Origin: Ischnura elegans
Lineage: Eukaryota; Arthropoda; Insecta; Odonata; Coenagrionidae
Length of the DNA stretch: 64,000 nucleotides
Assembly: GCF_921293095.1 (NCBI RefSeq)
Contig: NC_060259.1
Location: 42,885,812-42,949,811 of the forward strand
Direction of reading: 5' to 3'
Positions 1 to 12,581 of this stretch are shown here, in pieces. The translations under genes and the position numbers were made by a program. Within the stretch, counting starts at the first letter, position 1. Every line of letters starts with the position of its first letter. Under the pieces are notes generated by a model, which did not search any database, was not told where the DNA came from, and was given only the letters and a program-made list of their open reading frames with translations.

Positions 1-170
1 GGGGGTTAGCTGCCCCTCCCCCCTAGATACAAAAGTAAATTCAGTTCAAAACGAAAGTTTTGAACAAATTTTCTTCAAATCCAAGAAAAGTAATATTAGT
101 ATAAAAGATGTAATCAAAATAAAAATATTTTTTCGAGCAAATAATTTTAAAAACTATATGAAGTGATTAT
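1..170. mobile_element. hAT-like MITE family A, cut by the window edge
   Basis: Matches the interior of the copies at 12582 and 15265: a GC-rich GGGGG...CTGCCCC head, then the shared AGTTCAAAACGAAAG and a T-rich tract with AGTATAA. The other copies have CATGGGTGTAC-type termini and 8-bp target duplications, so this is the same non-autonomous hAT-type family. Confidence 0.6.
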
Positions 171-3080
171 ATGAATAAGATATATGAATATGATATATTT
201 ATGAACTATATAAATATGATATATTTATAATGAAGTGATTTACGTCGGCGCTCTTAGATTTTCTTAACTGCGCAGAAACCCGAGAAATTTTTATTTACTA
301 AGCGCTGTTATAATTTTCTGGAAATGTTGGTTTCCTTAACCTTTTCTGTGCTATAACTTGAACGACAACGGCTTGCCCACCTCTTGGTTTGATACTGGGT
401 ACGCCCTTGGTATCATGGCTTGTCTCCCTTCACCATGAAAGAAATTCCGCGTACGCTCTATGCGTGGCGGTTGTTGCTAAAGATATCATAAAAACGCCTG
501 ATGTAAATAATTGGTAAAACTGATGGAGGCTTCCAGAGCGAGCCCAGACGCAGCCCCAGGAGTAGGTTTTGATTATTCCAGCTATTTGATGACTAACAAG
601 TAAGTGTGGGAAACACTGAATTAGTTACTCATTTTTCCTATGCGCCAGCAATTCATTCGACCCTTTTTAGGTATTTATCCGTTACCTAAAATTGACAAGT
701 AAAGGAATCAACTGAAAATGCATTATAATTGCTGCAGAACCAGTAATGTTATGATAATCAATGCATATTAACATATTTATCGGAGTTGTGACGATTAAAT
801 TAGGCACTCCTTATCAGAAATTACCATTTTTCCTGTTATTATGTCCCTCCTTTTAGATAGAGTAACAAAGCACCCAAATTTATAGACGAAGGTTTTTTCA
901 AGGCATCATAATTGTCCCTTGACATGCAATCGTTGCAACTATCGGTCAAACCGACGACCAACGCGTTGGTCAAAAAACTATCACACGTTCATTTTAACCA
1001 CCTAATGATGCTCACTTCACCGTTATAATTTCTGTGAATGAGGGGATTAACAGCATTGAAAAATATAAATGACCTGCATACGGTCCGTTTGTTTTAAGGT
1101 TGCAATGAAAGTCATTGGTAACCGCACGTTCACGTTTAGGCTACCGGGAATAAAACGTAGCAAAAGTAACTTTGACCAGGCGAAAATTTCAATCCATTCA
1201 AGCGTAATACCTATGGGAAGCATGGGTTAAAAACTCAAGGCAAAGAAAAACTAAAATTATAACTTACCCGAAAAAAAAGGAAGGCTGGTTGGATTGAAAA
1301 CACTGCCGTCCTAGTTTGTGAAGTTGTGACAGGTGGTATTTCACTACAAATCACTAAATTCAGCAAGACTGTAGATTTTACGAATTCGATAGCGAAACAC
1401 TTTCTTCTTCCAAAGTCAGGAAAGAACTGTATGTTAGCATGCATTTGCGTAGCAAAGAAGAAAAAAACCCCAGCGGAAATATAAGTTTCATTCGGTTAGA
1501 GGATGGATGGTGTCGTAAAACGTCACTTTCAGCCCTACCACCCTCGAGGACGAAAAGCTGGAGGGTGTTGCCAAAGGAGTGGGAAGAGACGCAATCGCAG
1601 ATGTTGTCTTTTCCGCAAACATCCAACGCGCACCATGAAACCGCATAATACTTCAAGAGCTGAAAGACACATTTTGATATTCTCCGAAGGACTTCTCCAC
1701 CAAAATAAATCCACCATACATGTGCATTGCACCATATTTTCCGACCAATACCTTTGTTCTATCTTCAGTACAGTATTTAAAAGAGTATTAGGCTACGGTT
1801 TCTATGCATGCGAGTTATGACGAAAATAATTTCTAACGAGTGTGTACTCGTCCGAAATCTTCATCAGAACAAGGTGGTTACACTGCGCGAGTTTTCCTAG
1901 ATTATAACAGTCAGTACGTTTCTTCCAAATCACAAAGATGGACGAATTTGATTAGTTATATTTTTTCTTGAAAGTCCGTTGACGAAGTTATTTTTGCCGA
2001 GAAATATCTCTGTTTTAATATTTTTTGTCTCTTATATCCCACAAAAACCTGTTCTCGTAAACAAGACTCATCAATTTACCCTTACCCACAGTAAAATAAC
2101 CAAGTCACTCGAAATTCAAGTCGTAAATAAAACAATAAAAAATAGCTCCACTAAAACACCTAAAACAGATAAAAGTCGCGCGAAAAAATCAAACTTATGT
2201 GATCGCTCAACTACTTCTGACGACCTCGTGCATGCTCTAGCGTGGTAGTCACTGCCACTGTAAAAACCCTCATTGGCAAACAGGCGTTTGTTTGCTCGGA
2301 CAAATTCGGACGTATTCGTCGGAAAATATTTCCGTAAGAGCCGCATGCGTAGTAACCGTTGCCTCAGCTTACGCATAATCTACTCTACTTGCTCTGTCGC
2401 GGTTCTATCATAAAAACTGCGATATCAGCGTGGATATCGGCAAAACTAAAACTAATAAACCACATCATTTCCAGTGTTAGAATATTCCTACAGAGGAAAA
2501 GAAGTAACTCAAAACTGGTACTACCTCAATATCAATGGCTGGGTTCGAATTCCAAGAATGTTACTTACTAAGATAGGTAGAGTGTTGGATTATAGGGCGT
2601 TTGAAAATTCCCGGCGCCTCAATAGGTTGAACTTGAACTACGGTGACAAAGAGGACATGGACTTTTAGGTGGGATAGATAGGTCAAGTCCTTCAACAGTA
2701 GCAAAATCTATTAAGCTATTTCCCTCACTGGTGACAGTTTTACAAGCAAAATGAAGTTGACTAAAATTTTGTACCTAACCACGGGACAACAACTTTCAAA
2801 CGAGTGCCACTAATCAAAGGCAGCCAGGTTCAAGTTTGGGTGAAGCCTTTAGTGCCCGTTAACAATCCTGCTTGAGCGCGGAGGCTCGGATATTTAGACT
2901 GGAATCCAATGCTGAATGTGTAGAATTCACTAGCCTTTGAATTAGCCTCACCTATCCAAAAATCTTTGCACCGAATGAAGAGAGAATCTGTAAGGGTCGG
3001 CGGTATTGAATGGAATAATGGAAAATGGACAAACTGGAGACCGAAAGAAAAAGGGCTAGCCAGGTCAAGTTATACAAGCA
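171..3080. other. no gene recognised
   Basis: AT-rich DNA with only short chance reading frames. The longest (1503-1820) has no recognisable domain, codon pattern or splice support. I see no RNA gene or well-bounded repeat here. Confidence 0.5.
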
Positions 3081-3544
3081 CCCAGGGGCGGTCTGAGGTG
3101 GTTGGGGGCCCTCGCCTGGGGCTCTTGTTGAGGCCCTCCTTACTGAGGGATTCCGGTGTCCTCCCCCAGAAAATTTTAGAAAATTGCATGCCCAGAAATA
3201 GATTTTGAGCCTATTATGGCTCTTAAAAAGTAGGTAAAAGTTAATGAAAATAGCAATTCCGTCAGAATAAATACTATGAACTGTGAGAATTGCAAAGCTT
3301 ATAAAATTTAATTATGCATTTTGGTTATTTTACCCATTTAATGAATTTTTCCTTGAAACTGCGCTGAATTCTATAAGACCTCTTAAATAATCTATTCGAA
3401 TAACCCTTTCAAAAAGGTTCTCTTTTATCTTCTGACACCTTTTTATTATTTATTATTTAGATTTATTTTGTATGTATATATTCTTTTTAAACTGAGTACG
3501 TTGTAAATAAATCAACTAAGGAAAACATAGGTGATTTGGATTTG

Positions 3545-4245
3545 TAAAAAGAATTCTCGGTAAATGCCCAAAAAAGGTGAAAGAAATAAGCTACCTGACT
3601 CTAGTGAGGCCTCACTTGGAATATGCTGCTAGTGTGTGGGGCCTTTACGAGGTAGGACTAATAGCTGTAATCAATCGAGTACAGCGCAGGGCGGCAAGAT
3701 TTGTGATGAGTTGTTACGACAAAAAGTGCAGCGTTTCAAGTATGTTACACGAGTTAGGATGGGAATCTTTACAGGAGCGTAGATCGAAGTATAGGCTTAA
3801 CTTACTTAGGAAATTCGAAGAAGATATTTTCTCAGACGACGCGAATCATATCCTTCGTTTACCATCGTACTATAATCGACGCAATCATGGGAGTAAAATA
3901 GAAGAAATAGACTGCAAAACAGAGAGATTTAAAATGTTATTCTTCCCTCGTACTATTAAGGATAGCAACGTTGTCTCAATTGATAGGATTAATGGCGTCG
4001 CTCGCTAGGATCACTCATTGCATGTTTTTTCATAGTTCTAACCTTGAATGTATTTGCTCTAGGAATTACTAACCATTAGCAATTTTTTTATGAATAAGCA
4101 AGTATATTTTGCTAGTGTGCGTAATATTTCTATGACCGTGCGGTGTGCATGTGGCGGTCCTCTTGCCTGCTGCATGTTGGTGATTTGTCACCCCCTGCCA
4201 AACACCCTAGAGGTGGCTCGCAGGGTATTATGTAGATGTAGATCG
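3545..4245 (+). mobile_element. CR1-like LINE, 5'-truncated 3' end
   Basis: The open frame (about 3545-4006) encodes the C-terminal end of a non-LTR reverse transcriptase: VRPHLEYAASVWG, then INRVQRRAARFV, LHELGWESLQERR and FFPRTIKD. The 3'UTR follows and ends at a CGCAGGGTATT block and an ATGTAGATGTAG tail. Two further 3' ends of this family lie at 35450-39315 (split) and 57870-58100. The short microsatellite tail and truncated 5' end fit CR1/Jockey-group LINEs; the exact clade is not settled. Confidence 0.8.
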
Positions 4246-4536
4246 GGTTGGTGTCGTAACTAGAATGTTGGCTTCCCACCGCGTGGGCTCGGATTAAAAT
4301 CCCGCCGGTGGTAGAAGGTTCACAAAAGCTGCACGATCCCTGCTTGAATGTTATGCGGAGGATATTTCAAGCGCAACACTCCGTCCGTCGGATGGCATGT
4401 TAAGCCGTTGTCCCCTTGGCGCCTTTCGTTAAGAGGAGGCTATTGCCGACGCCGAGTTTCTCTCCACCCTTCCTTCCATACTATTCCCTCAAGGCGCAAA
4501 CGACCTCAGCTGTCGGTCGCTTTTTCCTAATACCAT
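4234..4536 (+). mobile_element. tRNA-headed SINE, family 1
   Basis: The head resembles a tRNA, with a decayed B box (GGGCTCGGATTAAAATCCCG). The body (TTAAGCCGTTGTCCCCTTGG, CGCCTTTCGTTAAGAGGAGG, TTTCTCTCCACCC) matches the copy at 40208-40445 on the other strand. Its position directly after the LINE tail suggests insertion there. It is a SINE, not a working tRNA gene, since no cloverleaf is preserved. Confidence 0.7.
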
Positions 4537-4709
4537 ACCTGCCTAAAAAACGTAGAATTTTATAATTGTAAAAAAAATTGGTTGAAATAATCGGAGTCTT
4601 TTTATTACACCTTTCAAAACGCTTCACGATAGACGCGAGAGTTGTGGGGAGCCCTGACGTCGAGGTTCTCGGCTATTGCCGACCAGCCGACCTTACCAGA
4701 CCGCCCCTG

Positions 4710-6135
4710 GAATTACTGTACAGATAAATATTCTCCTCATATGCTTACCTCTCCAGTGACCATTCAACCTGTTTTCCCTGTGAACGTGGTTTTGGATAAC
4801 TGAGCCATTTCTGGTTTTCATTCAATCTCACGATATTTAAATCCGAAGTTAGGTTTGAATGGCTACGGAAACGAGGATCCAGGACGGGCTCGCGGGGTTA
4901 CACCGCTGAGGGCTGGGTTTTTAAGTCCGAGACTTTTCACCAGGGATGGCAATTGAAACGAAAAGAAAATGTTTCGTTTCTATCCGGAGGGAAACGAAAA
5001 TACGAGGCCTAGGTTTAGTGCCGTTCCAGCGGGAAATTAAATCATACAAACGTATTTTTTAAATTTTAGATTGGCAAAATAACGAAATTCCGTATTTGAA
5101 ATACGAAATACAAGATACGTGCCGGCATAGAGTAAGTATAAGAAATATAAAACTCGGAAAAGTCAAGTAACTAGCCGAAATTCGAGAAAATATTTTTATA
5201 ACAATTGTTATAAACTACATCGAATAATTAACGTCTCCACTAAACGTAGCAACCCTTTTTGCTTCAAAATATATTTTTAGACTTGTGGAACGAGCAAATT
5301 AAAAAAAAATAGCCAAAAATTGTTCCACGCCATCTGGTTAATTGTTCTAGAACTACACCAAAAACGTATACGATTTTTGTACGTGTGGTGAGCCCTCTAT
5401 ATATACTTACTCTATGGTGCCGGTTTTGTATATGAAATACCAAATAAAATTGCAAATGTATTTCAATTACGTATTTTAAAATACTTGAATTTGAAATACT
5501 GCCCACTTCTGGGTACGGGAAAACGCCATTCTGGTACATGCTTCGTTTTTAATTGCATAAAAGTCCTTCCGGAACTCCACCATCTGCTCGAGTCTCGTAA
5601 AACGTCTCACGCCGTGATGCCATCCTCTGGAGGGTGTTCGGGGGAAGAATCAGAGGAGGAAACACACGTGTTGCCTTCGTCTCTGGAGGAAAATGGAAGC
5701 GATCGTCCTTATTTCATAATTCTTGGAAAAATCCGCGGAAAAGTCTGCGTTGCACCTTTGTGGAGTCACCCACATGTTGGCTTCGCGCGAAAGTTCCGCA
5801 GGGTAAAAATGATTTCCGTCCATAGCAAATGTTTTTTTTTTTAATCTTTTGAAATTCCGCTCCATCATCAATTTGTTTGTAATCGAGCCTTTGCATTTAA
5901 CCCATTAAACCCCAATTTTGCCTCTAAGTAACATCAAAAATATATATACATTTTCAGCTCTGTTCAGGAAAGATTTAAACTACCTGTTCTTCTGCGCTGT
6001 AAAGTTTAATGCTGAAATATGTCGCTGCCACAATAATTATGATTGAGTGGAAAATTTTAACTTCTTTAAAATGAGAAGTCTTGAAATTTAATTACTCCCA
6101 GAAGCAGCTCTGGTTTAAAAGGATTAAATTACCGG
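4710..6135. repeat. AAATAC-rich hAT-like repeat and unassigned flanks
   Basis: Between about 4942 (CAGGGATGGCAATTG) and 5511 (GCCCACTTCTG) there are repeated GAAATAC/GTATTTC words. On the minus strand the right terminus reads CAGAAGTGGGCAGTATTTC, typical of hAT-type MITEs. No target duplication was found. The 119-codon frame at 5485-5844 shows no recognisable protein. Confidence 0.4.
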
Positions 6136-6137
6136 GC

Positions 6138-6275
6138 CTCAAAATGTGGCCAACTAAGTTGTTCCGTCTTTTCATTAAGGTTTTTAGAAGACTTCTCTTT
6201 TCTCCCACTCATCTTAGCGCTTCCTCGGTTGATCCATTTTATCTTTATCAATCCTTACCACTCCATACTTAGCCT
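6138..6275 (-). mobile_element. RTE-like LINE fragment (RT C-terminal region)
   Basis: The plus strand CTCAAAATGTGGCCAACTAA and following bases match the block seen in the RTE-like copies at 48.3, 57.2 and 61.4 kb, which on the minus strand encodes the RRR-N-LIGHILRHDGLMK region. Only about 140 bp remain, with no (ATG)n tail. Confidence 0.6.
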
Positions 6276-6704
6276 CTCCAACTTTTAAATAATCAGGGCT
6301 GATGGAGTTCTTTCGAGTAAATTATTCCGGAGGTAAACTAATCTCCCATTTGGATCTCTGGGAGGGATTACCGGAGAGGGCACATTGGTCAACTGTGACT
6401 CGTGTAACAACCTGATGTATATTGGCTGATGAATTTAATATTTTCAAATGAATAGCACCTAACTTATCCATTTATTTTTTTATGAGCGATACATTTGCCT
6501 TCACAAATCCCAATGTTTGTGTCCACATTTGTGGCATTTCAAGCCATATTGTAGAAAAAGATTGGACTTTAGTTCAGCTTTTATTAATTTCCTGACCTGA
6601 TGCGACTGGCTGATCAGATGCGTCAGTGCATGTGTTTAATATTTCAACTTCCCCGAATCAAAATTAAATATTTCATTTTTATTTTATGTACGCACTCAGT
6701 GATG
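6276..6704. other. no gene recognised
   Basis: AT-rich, with no open frame of note and no repeat that I could pair elsewhere in the window. Confidence 0.4.
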
Positions 6705-6920
6705 CATTCCGGAGGTTGGTTTTGGTCCGTGAGTGCAGGGCTAACCCAAAACTAACGCCCCTGGCATGTAAAAATCCAGTGTTGGCAGGCATGTTCGTTA
6801 TTCCGGGCTAATTTACGCCTCGAGGATCTGTGCCGGGTGCTCATATGATTCCGCCGGAATTCGAGTTCGGGACCCTATGGTCAACAGCCTGTCGCTATAA
6901 CCACCGGGCCACCGCGCTTT
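6705..6920 (-). mobile_element. tRNA-headed SINE, family 2
   Basis: The minus strand starts GCGCGGTGGCCCGGTGGTTA (A-box-like) and carries CGAACTCGAATTCC (B-box-like) about 50 bases on. A non-tRNA body follows, ending near GTGAGTGCAGGGCTAACC on the plus strand. The head does not fold as an intact tRNA. Its body differs from SINE family 1. Only one copy lies in the window. Confidence 0.55.
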
Positions 6921-7600
6921 CTTTTTATGCACAAAAGATCATTTTTTATAATAAAATACTGTAAATTCGATCACATTCAATGAATTTTGCATAGATATAA
7001 AATTTAATAATGTTTGTGTGTATACCTCTAAGATCGACTTAGAAGAATTTTTTAAAGATGATAATAACATTATATTAAATTATTGATGGCATTACTAGTT
7101 GATTTGTAGACTTACTGACATATTTCAATGAATTACACCTGGTTGTAGACAGATCGTATGTACTGCTTACATAGAGGGCCGATAGAAATAAGTTTTCATA
7201 ATTTCATAAATTTTGGAAATGCGGAATTGTTAGCACTTCAACTATTTTTAGTAATTACTTTACCGCAATATTACTGCAATTGATCCGCTCTGGCAGGCAG
7301 ATCCCCTGACGTGTGACTTTTTCATAGTCGATAGTAATGCAAAGGTCTTCAGAGTCGAGGAGGATTGTTGTGTCGTTAATAAAATATAAACCATTATATC
7401 ATATTTATCGCAAAATCTGACTGAACTCAGAATAAAATTCAAATTTAAAGTTGATTTGAGCAAGGCAGTCGTACAACATAAAGCATCCACTCCTATTATT
7501 GCTTTTTGGATCTCTACTAAAAAAATCCGCTTCATGTGACTGAAATAGGCTAGTGCACACGGTAAAAAGCGTCTCGTCACGGTATTCCATTGCGCCCAGG
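6921..7600. other. no gene recognised
   Basis: AT-rich. The 106-codon minus frame (7260-7580) has no recognisable motif and no splice partner. Confidence 0.45.
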
Positions 7601-7604
7601 GAGT

Positions 7605-8215
7605 AGCCGCGTCACGGTAAAAACATCGATTTTATTTTGTTTGTCGCAAACGGTCGCAAATGATTTATTTTATACACTCTAAAAGGTTTGTTGTAATTTA
7701 GATGTGCATATCTCGAGTTTACTCGTTGATGCTTTCTTAATAATTGAACATAAACACACAAATGCGACGAAAAACAGGATCTGCAATTTTGTAATGTGTT
7801 GACGATCACAAGAAAGTGAAGAAATCAGGTCATAGGAAAAATAAAATAAATTTCGCACTAATATATTGCAGCATTTATACAATTCATTTTCTTTAAAATA
7901 TTCACTTTCCAACATCCGTTGAGCACGTATTCCCCGCAGCCACCAGCAAGCTCCGGATTGTGCCACGGGTTCGAAATATCGATCTTCATTTCGGCGTCGC
8001 AAGCGGTCGCAATTCATCTCTTCGTATCACATTCGTCAGGCTTTGCTGAATATTTGGTGTAAATATCTCGGGATAAGTCGGTGATCACTTTTTATAATAT
8101 TACATAAACATCGTACCGACCTCAAATACGGCAACTAGGTCGCGAAAGTAATAATGAGAATTAAAAATGACAAACCGTTAAATTATATTGTAAATTTTTG
8201 TTGACATTGTATCAC
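7605..8215. repeat. two diverged direct copies sharing a GTCGCAA-CGGTCGCAA motif
   Basis: 7620-7810 and 7965-8215 share an ordered series of words: ATCGAT, TTT, GTCGCAAACGGTCGCAA / GTCGCAAGCGGTCGCAA, ATATCTCG, then AACATAAACA. The copies are heavily diverged. No coding frame is shared. Confidence 0.4.
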
Positions 8216-8427
8216 TGCATTATGGCATTTTCGAGTTTTGTCTAGCTTTTTTCGATTTCCACTGTGCGACGCCGAGATTTTATCATCCCATTCTTTCACC
8301 CCAATCCCTACCCTGGTGGCGTCGTCGGGCTCTCATCGCCGCGGCGGCGTCTACTTTCCCTTTTTCCGTCCTCTCCACCCCCCGCCTGAGGAGTGCGGGG
8401 ATAAAACCCGTAAAGTCTCGGACAAGG

Positions 8428-8645
8428 GCACTACATAGAGGAGGCCCAAATCCATCCCATAAAAGGTTGACTTCTGTTGCCACTGCGGCCGCATTTTAAT
8501 CGGCTTTCAAAAATGTCCGAGACTAGGTGATAAGTGCAATGCAATCCACTTTTTCCAATATTTTACACAATAGTCTTTACAAATGCGAGGAATTGCATTG
8601 AAGAGTCATCAATTTCATAACTCGCACCATCATGAATGTAAATCC
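8428..8645 (+). repeat. interspersed repeat family G, copy 1
   Basis: Shares CATAGAGGAGGCCCA, then GATTTCTG/GACTTCTG, TTTTAATCGGCTTTCAAAAA, TCC-CTTTTTTCCAATATTTT and GAAGAGT with 49548-49740 in the same orientation and order. No termini or coding sequence identify the class. Confidence 0.5.
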
Positions 8646-10379
8646 CTTTTTAAGGTTGAAATCCCTAATGATACCTCATTTCCTCGTGAAAGTCGGATCA
8701 TTTTGTCCGTCAGCGATGCGAGTGGCGACTTCTGTAAACCCATTAAAATGTGCAGTGGTTGACAACATATTTAGAAGCGAACTTGAGGTTCCTCTTTTGT
8801 AATATTTAAGGTCTCGGACTTGGTTCCCTGCCCTATGGAGAGTAACCCTGTATGAGAGGAGAGTACACCTTGGGTACACGTTTCCAATGCAATTGTTTCA
8901 CTCTGGCAGTCACATTTTTCTCGTGTCGATAGACTCACTGGTTTCAAAGATAACTTTATTTCGTTTATTGTCCAAAAAATAGGAAATCAATCCACATTTA
9001 TTTTTCATACTCTGTCATTTTATTAAAAGATACAACAATCCTTGTTTACTGTAATAAAACTTTGCATTACAATCAACTATTATAAAGTTGCATGCCACCA
9101 ACGTTACAACTTCCGCCGTGGACTCTGAATACGATGCTCTTTTGTGAATATTACAGTAATAATATTAGTCGAAATTGTAACATTAAAATTTTAATTTGAA
9201 AAATATGATGTAAAGTATAACAAGTTTTCCGACACTACATATTTTCGCCTGTCCAGCTCAAATATGAGCTCTCAAACTTGAGCGATAATTTTAAGACACA
9301 GTAAATTGATTACCGAAGCTGTCAGTCATTTTATTCCTCTATTATGGTGTGAATACAGCTTAGCAAAATTTTTACAAACAATAAGTAAAATATTTTAGAA
9401 ATGAGTATCCAATGCAATTCAAAGCATGATTTTCCTTTCCTCTCAATACTATTTCTCATCTCAGAAATATGCTAACTCTATTTCATTTTCGTTTTCTTCA
9501 CCCGACGTGTTTGCATAACGAGAAATACTGCTCGACATCTCGTCGCGGACTTTTGAGATACAACACTTGAAAAAAATAACCTCCACAGTTTATTGGGACT
9601 TCGTGTTTATTTCGCAGTTTAATATCATATTTAAGTCGCCCGTCCCCTTTCTCTAAACACTGTCATCAGATGAACCGGCCGGAGTTGATCCTAGACGAGC
9701 CTCAAGGACAAGTGGAAGGTTGGCGGGGTCGGGGTCAAAGTTGCCACTTCTGGTAGGGAGACTCCATCGGCTTTTGCAAATAAATGGAAAAGAACATACT
9801 AAAACATACTGAAAGAGATGGGTGTTTCTATATACATACTAAGGGTGACACTAAAAAAAAGCAAAGTACAATTTTTTGCAACCACTAAGTGTTACGTAAC
9901 TAATTGACATAACTCCGTCGTCTTCAGACTTTTTTCATGAAATCACACTTAAAAATCGAAACTGTTACAAAAATTACCCTTAATTTTATGTGATAAATTT
10001 TCAAAGTGGAATGCGATTCGTGAGCCATTATAGTGCACGGGATCGACCTGACCTCGGCTATCGTTTGGCAGAAGGCGGCTACGCGGCTATATAGCGTTAG
10101 GCTCTCGAGGGGTGACTTAATACCAGTTGCGGCTTGCCCATAAGGACCTTCGGACGCCGCCCCTCCCAAAGATTTGAAAAAGGAAATAAAAATAAATAAA
10201 CACCCATTCAATTATAATTATACATCTGATTAAGTGTTTTTTTCAATCGCATGCATCGAAAATGCAGGAAAAACACGCAAAAATAGCGCGAGAAGTTCGC
10301 ATTTGCAGCCGCGGGGCGCTGGCCAGAACGTTCCAATCCAGCACCATGCAGTTATATAAAGAGTGGTAGTGGTGGGGGG
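8646..10379. other. no gene recognised
   Basis: AT-rich intergenic DNA. The 9924-10211 minus frame has no domain that I recognise. No repeat was matched inside the window. Confidence 0.45.
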
Positions 10380-10678
10380 CATGGGCGCAGCTAGGATTTA
10401 AGGCTGGGAGGGTTCAGGTGCAACCAACACCGGGATGTGTGGAGGTATAGTATACCCACCAGGATAAGCGGTAGGTACGAGATTAATAAATTGCGGAATT
10501 TTAAAGATAAATGGTTCAAAATGGTGAGTTTTACGGCTTTCTGAGGGATATTTTATTCATCCTTACTCTATTCTATTAGTAATATCAATCCAATTAAGTA
10601 AAATGGATTAAACTTAAAAATTTCTCTGAGCTCTTGGGGGGTTTTTATCCCTCAAAACCCCCCCTCGCTGCACCACTG
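10380..10678 (+). mobile_element. hAT MITE family D, copy 1
   Basis: About 299 bp, left end CATGGGCGCAGCTAGG, right end read on minus CAGTGGTGCAGCGAGG. Shares GGTTCAAAATGG, GAGTTTTACGGCTTTCTGAG and the C-rich right end with copies at 46830 and 56074. The target duplication here is blurred by G runs. Confidence 0.75.
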
Positions 10679-12581
10679 GGGGGGGCTGCTGGTGCTATGA
10701 CGCGTCTAAGCTTGTGACTTATGGAAGTCTTGGGACGCCGCCCGAGCATGCGCAGAGCGATGCATCTAGTGAGTTAACATCGCCACTACGGCTGGTGGCA
10801 TTATATTCTGGCGTCTACTTGTAGTTGCAGTGTTGCAGAATACCTTGTTTTGGTTAAAATTTTATTATTATAAATATTTAAATTATATTATTTTAAAATT
10901 AAACAAATTTCATACCTATATTGCCTTAAAAACTCACTAAAATACACTAAATACTTTTTTTTAATTCCCCCCCCCCCCCCCCCCGGTGAAGTGTGCCCCA
11001 CCGAGCATTTGAAAGAAGAAATTTATTACTGGAAATTTACAAAAATAAAAAACTTTCCACAAATTTTTAGCAATGAATACGCAATTGACGTTTCAATATG
11101 CCACCATCTCACATTATTCAAGCTTTTCAAGCCCGAGCCCCCTCAATAATTCGTTATGGGTGTGAGGAAAAAATGTGTCAGGCTTATCGATTTTCCCCGG
11201 AGTGTCCAGATATCGAGATTCGAGTTATCAGGGTTCTAATGTTGATCATATGACTCTTCTAAAATGCTTAAAAAACTTAAAACTCACTATTTATAAAATT
11301 TTCCGGGGAAAGATCCCCGGTTTGGGCCCCCCCAATATTTTTTGTAAGTCGGCATCCCTGCCTGCCTTCCGTGTTTGGAGAGACTTCAGTGACTCATAAG
11401 CAATTGACAAAGTTGTATGTTATAGCGAGGATGCAGGTTGAAAATGGAGACAGCGTTTGGCGGAGCGGCGTATGTAAACGCCAAGGTTCTACACCCCCTA
11501 ACTTTTCTCCGTCGGCCACGTGCCATCTCTATGGACTTGACTGTAATCAAGTTTAGTACGTACAATTGTGACCTTTGTGGATAGCCATGCTGTTTGAATT
11601 ATTGACCCTGTAAAGTAGAAATTTATTAATTGAAATTTGCACAAAAAACAACTTTCCACAAATTTTTATCAATTTATACGCAATTGACGTTTCAATATGC
11701 CACCATCTCACCTTATTCAAGCTTTTCACGCATTAGGCACTGAGTAGACACGCATAACACTCTAATTTAATATCGAAAGAAAAAGCGTTTTGAGCACCTT
11801 TGGAAGTTGCAAAGTTTATCAACTATTTATCCATATTTCAGCAAATTTGTAATTAGTAAAATATTCGCTACGTTGATAGGAAATAAAGGTTTTATTATGA
11901 TTTATTGCCGCAAAATATATATGAATCGGTAGTTTTAAATAAAAAATACAAGCATCGTCAGCTTGTTTTAATGACGAAGAAATTGCTTTTCTTTGCGGAT
12001 TTGAGCGAAAAAAAGCCAATTTTCTAGCGGTGTTAGAGTCTGGCCGGTCCCCCAGAGTAAAAAGTATCACATTATATTTGTAGGAAATTCTATGTATACC
12101 TACAATGATTTTGAAGTGGAAAATTTTCCTCAAAAGTTGATACTATCTGAGTCACATAAAAAAAACCAAAAATATAACAATTTTGGACCGTTATTAAAAT
12201 GTTGTATTGTTAATATGTTGGAGTAAGATTCATGATATAATGAGTGCCCGGCTCGAAACTAGGAGTTTTACCAGAGGGGGCAAAGATCAGTTTTCTGCCC
12301 CATCCGTTGATCTCCTCTCTCTCCCTACTTCCCTCTGGATGATGGGGGTTCTTTGCAAGTATCACGTTTTATTTTTCCGCAAGAATTTTTTCCGTAAAAT
12401 TGCGAGAAAAATGGGTTGAATTGAACACGTGATTTGTAATCTTAAATACTTGTCTAAACATCTCAAAGAAAAATAATTAATCAATTTTTTATGAACCCAA
12501 CGCAATGACGCATAGATTAACATGTATACACTGAAAATGCGCATTTTGAATAATCTCACGTGAGATTGGAGGGGATTGAGC
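10679..12581. repeat. region with a 120-bp direct repeat and C-rich tracts
   Basis: 11013-11133 and 11611-11735 are close copies (GAAATTTATTA, ACTTTCCACAAATTTTTA, CGCAATTGACGTTTCAATAT, CCACCATCTCAC) in direct orientation about 600 bp apart. A run of C lies at about 10968-10984. 11280-11350 has a GC-rich palindrome-like piece (TTCCGGGGAAAGATCCCCGG). No gene is visible. Confidence 0.5.

Larger units (their letters stand above)
3083..4709 (+). mobile_element. hAT-like family B element, interrupted by LINE and SINE
   Basis: The left end CAGGGGCGGTCTGAGG and right end CAGACCGCCCCTG form inverted termini. Body sequence at 3140-3535 (CAGAAAATTTTAGAAAATTGC and onward) and 4545-4709 (TTCACGATAGACGCGAG then GCCGACCAGCCGACC) is shared with the copies at 41.6, 44.3 and 46.3 kb. 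Between these two halves lie a CR1-like LINE 3' end and a SINE, both younger insertions. The flanking 8-mers do not match, unlike the 44.3 kb copy. Confidence 0.65.

Noticed and set aside
5485..5844. 119-codon frame with acidic stretch
   Set aside because: It starts within a MITE terminus, has no recognisable domain and no splice partners.
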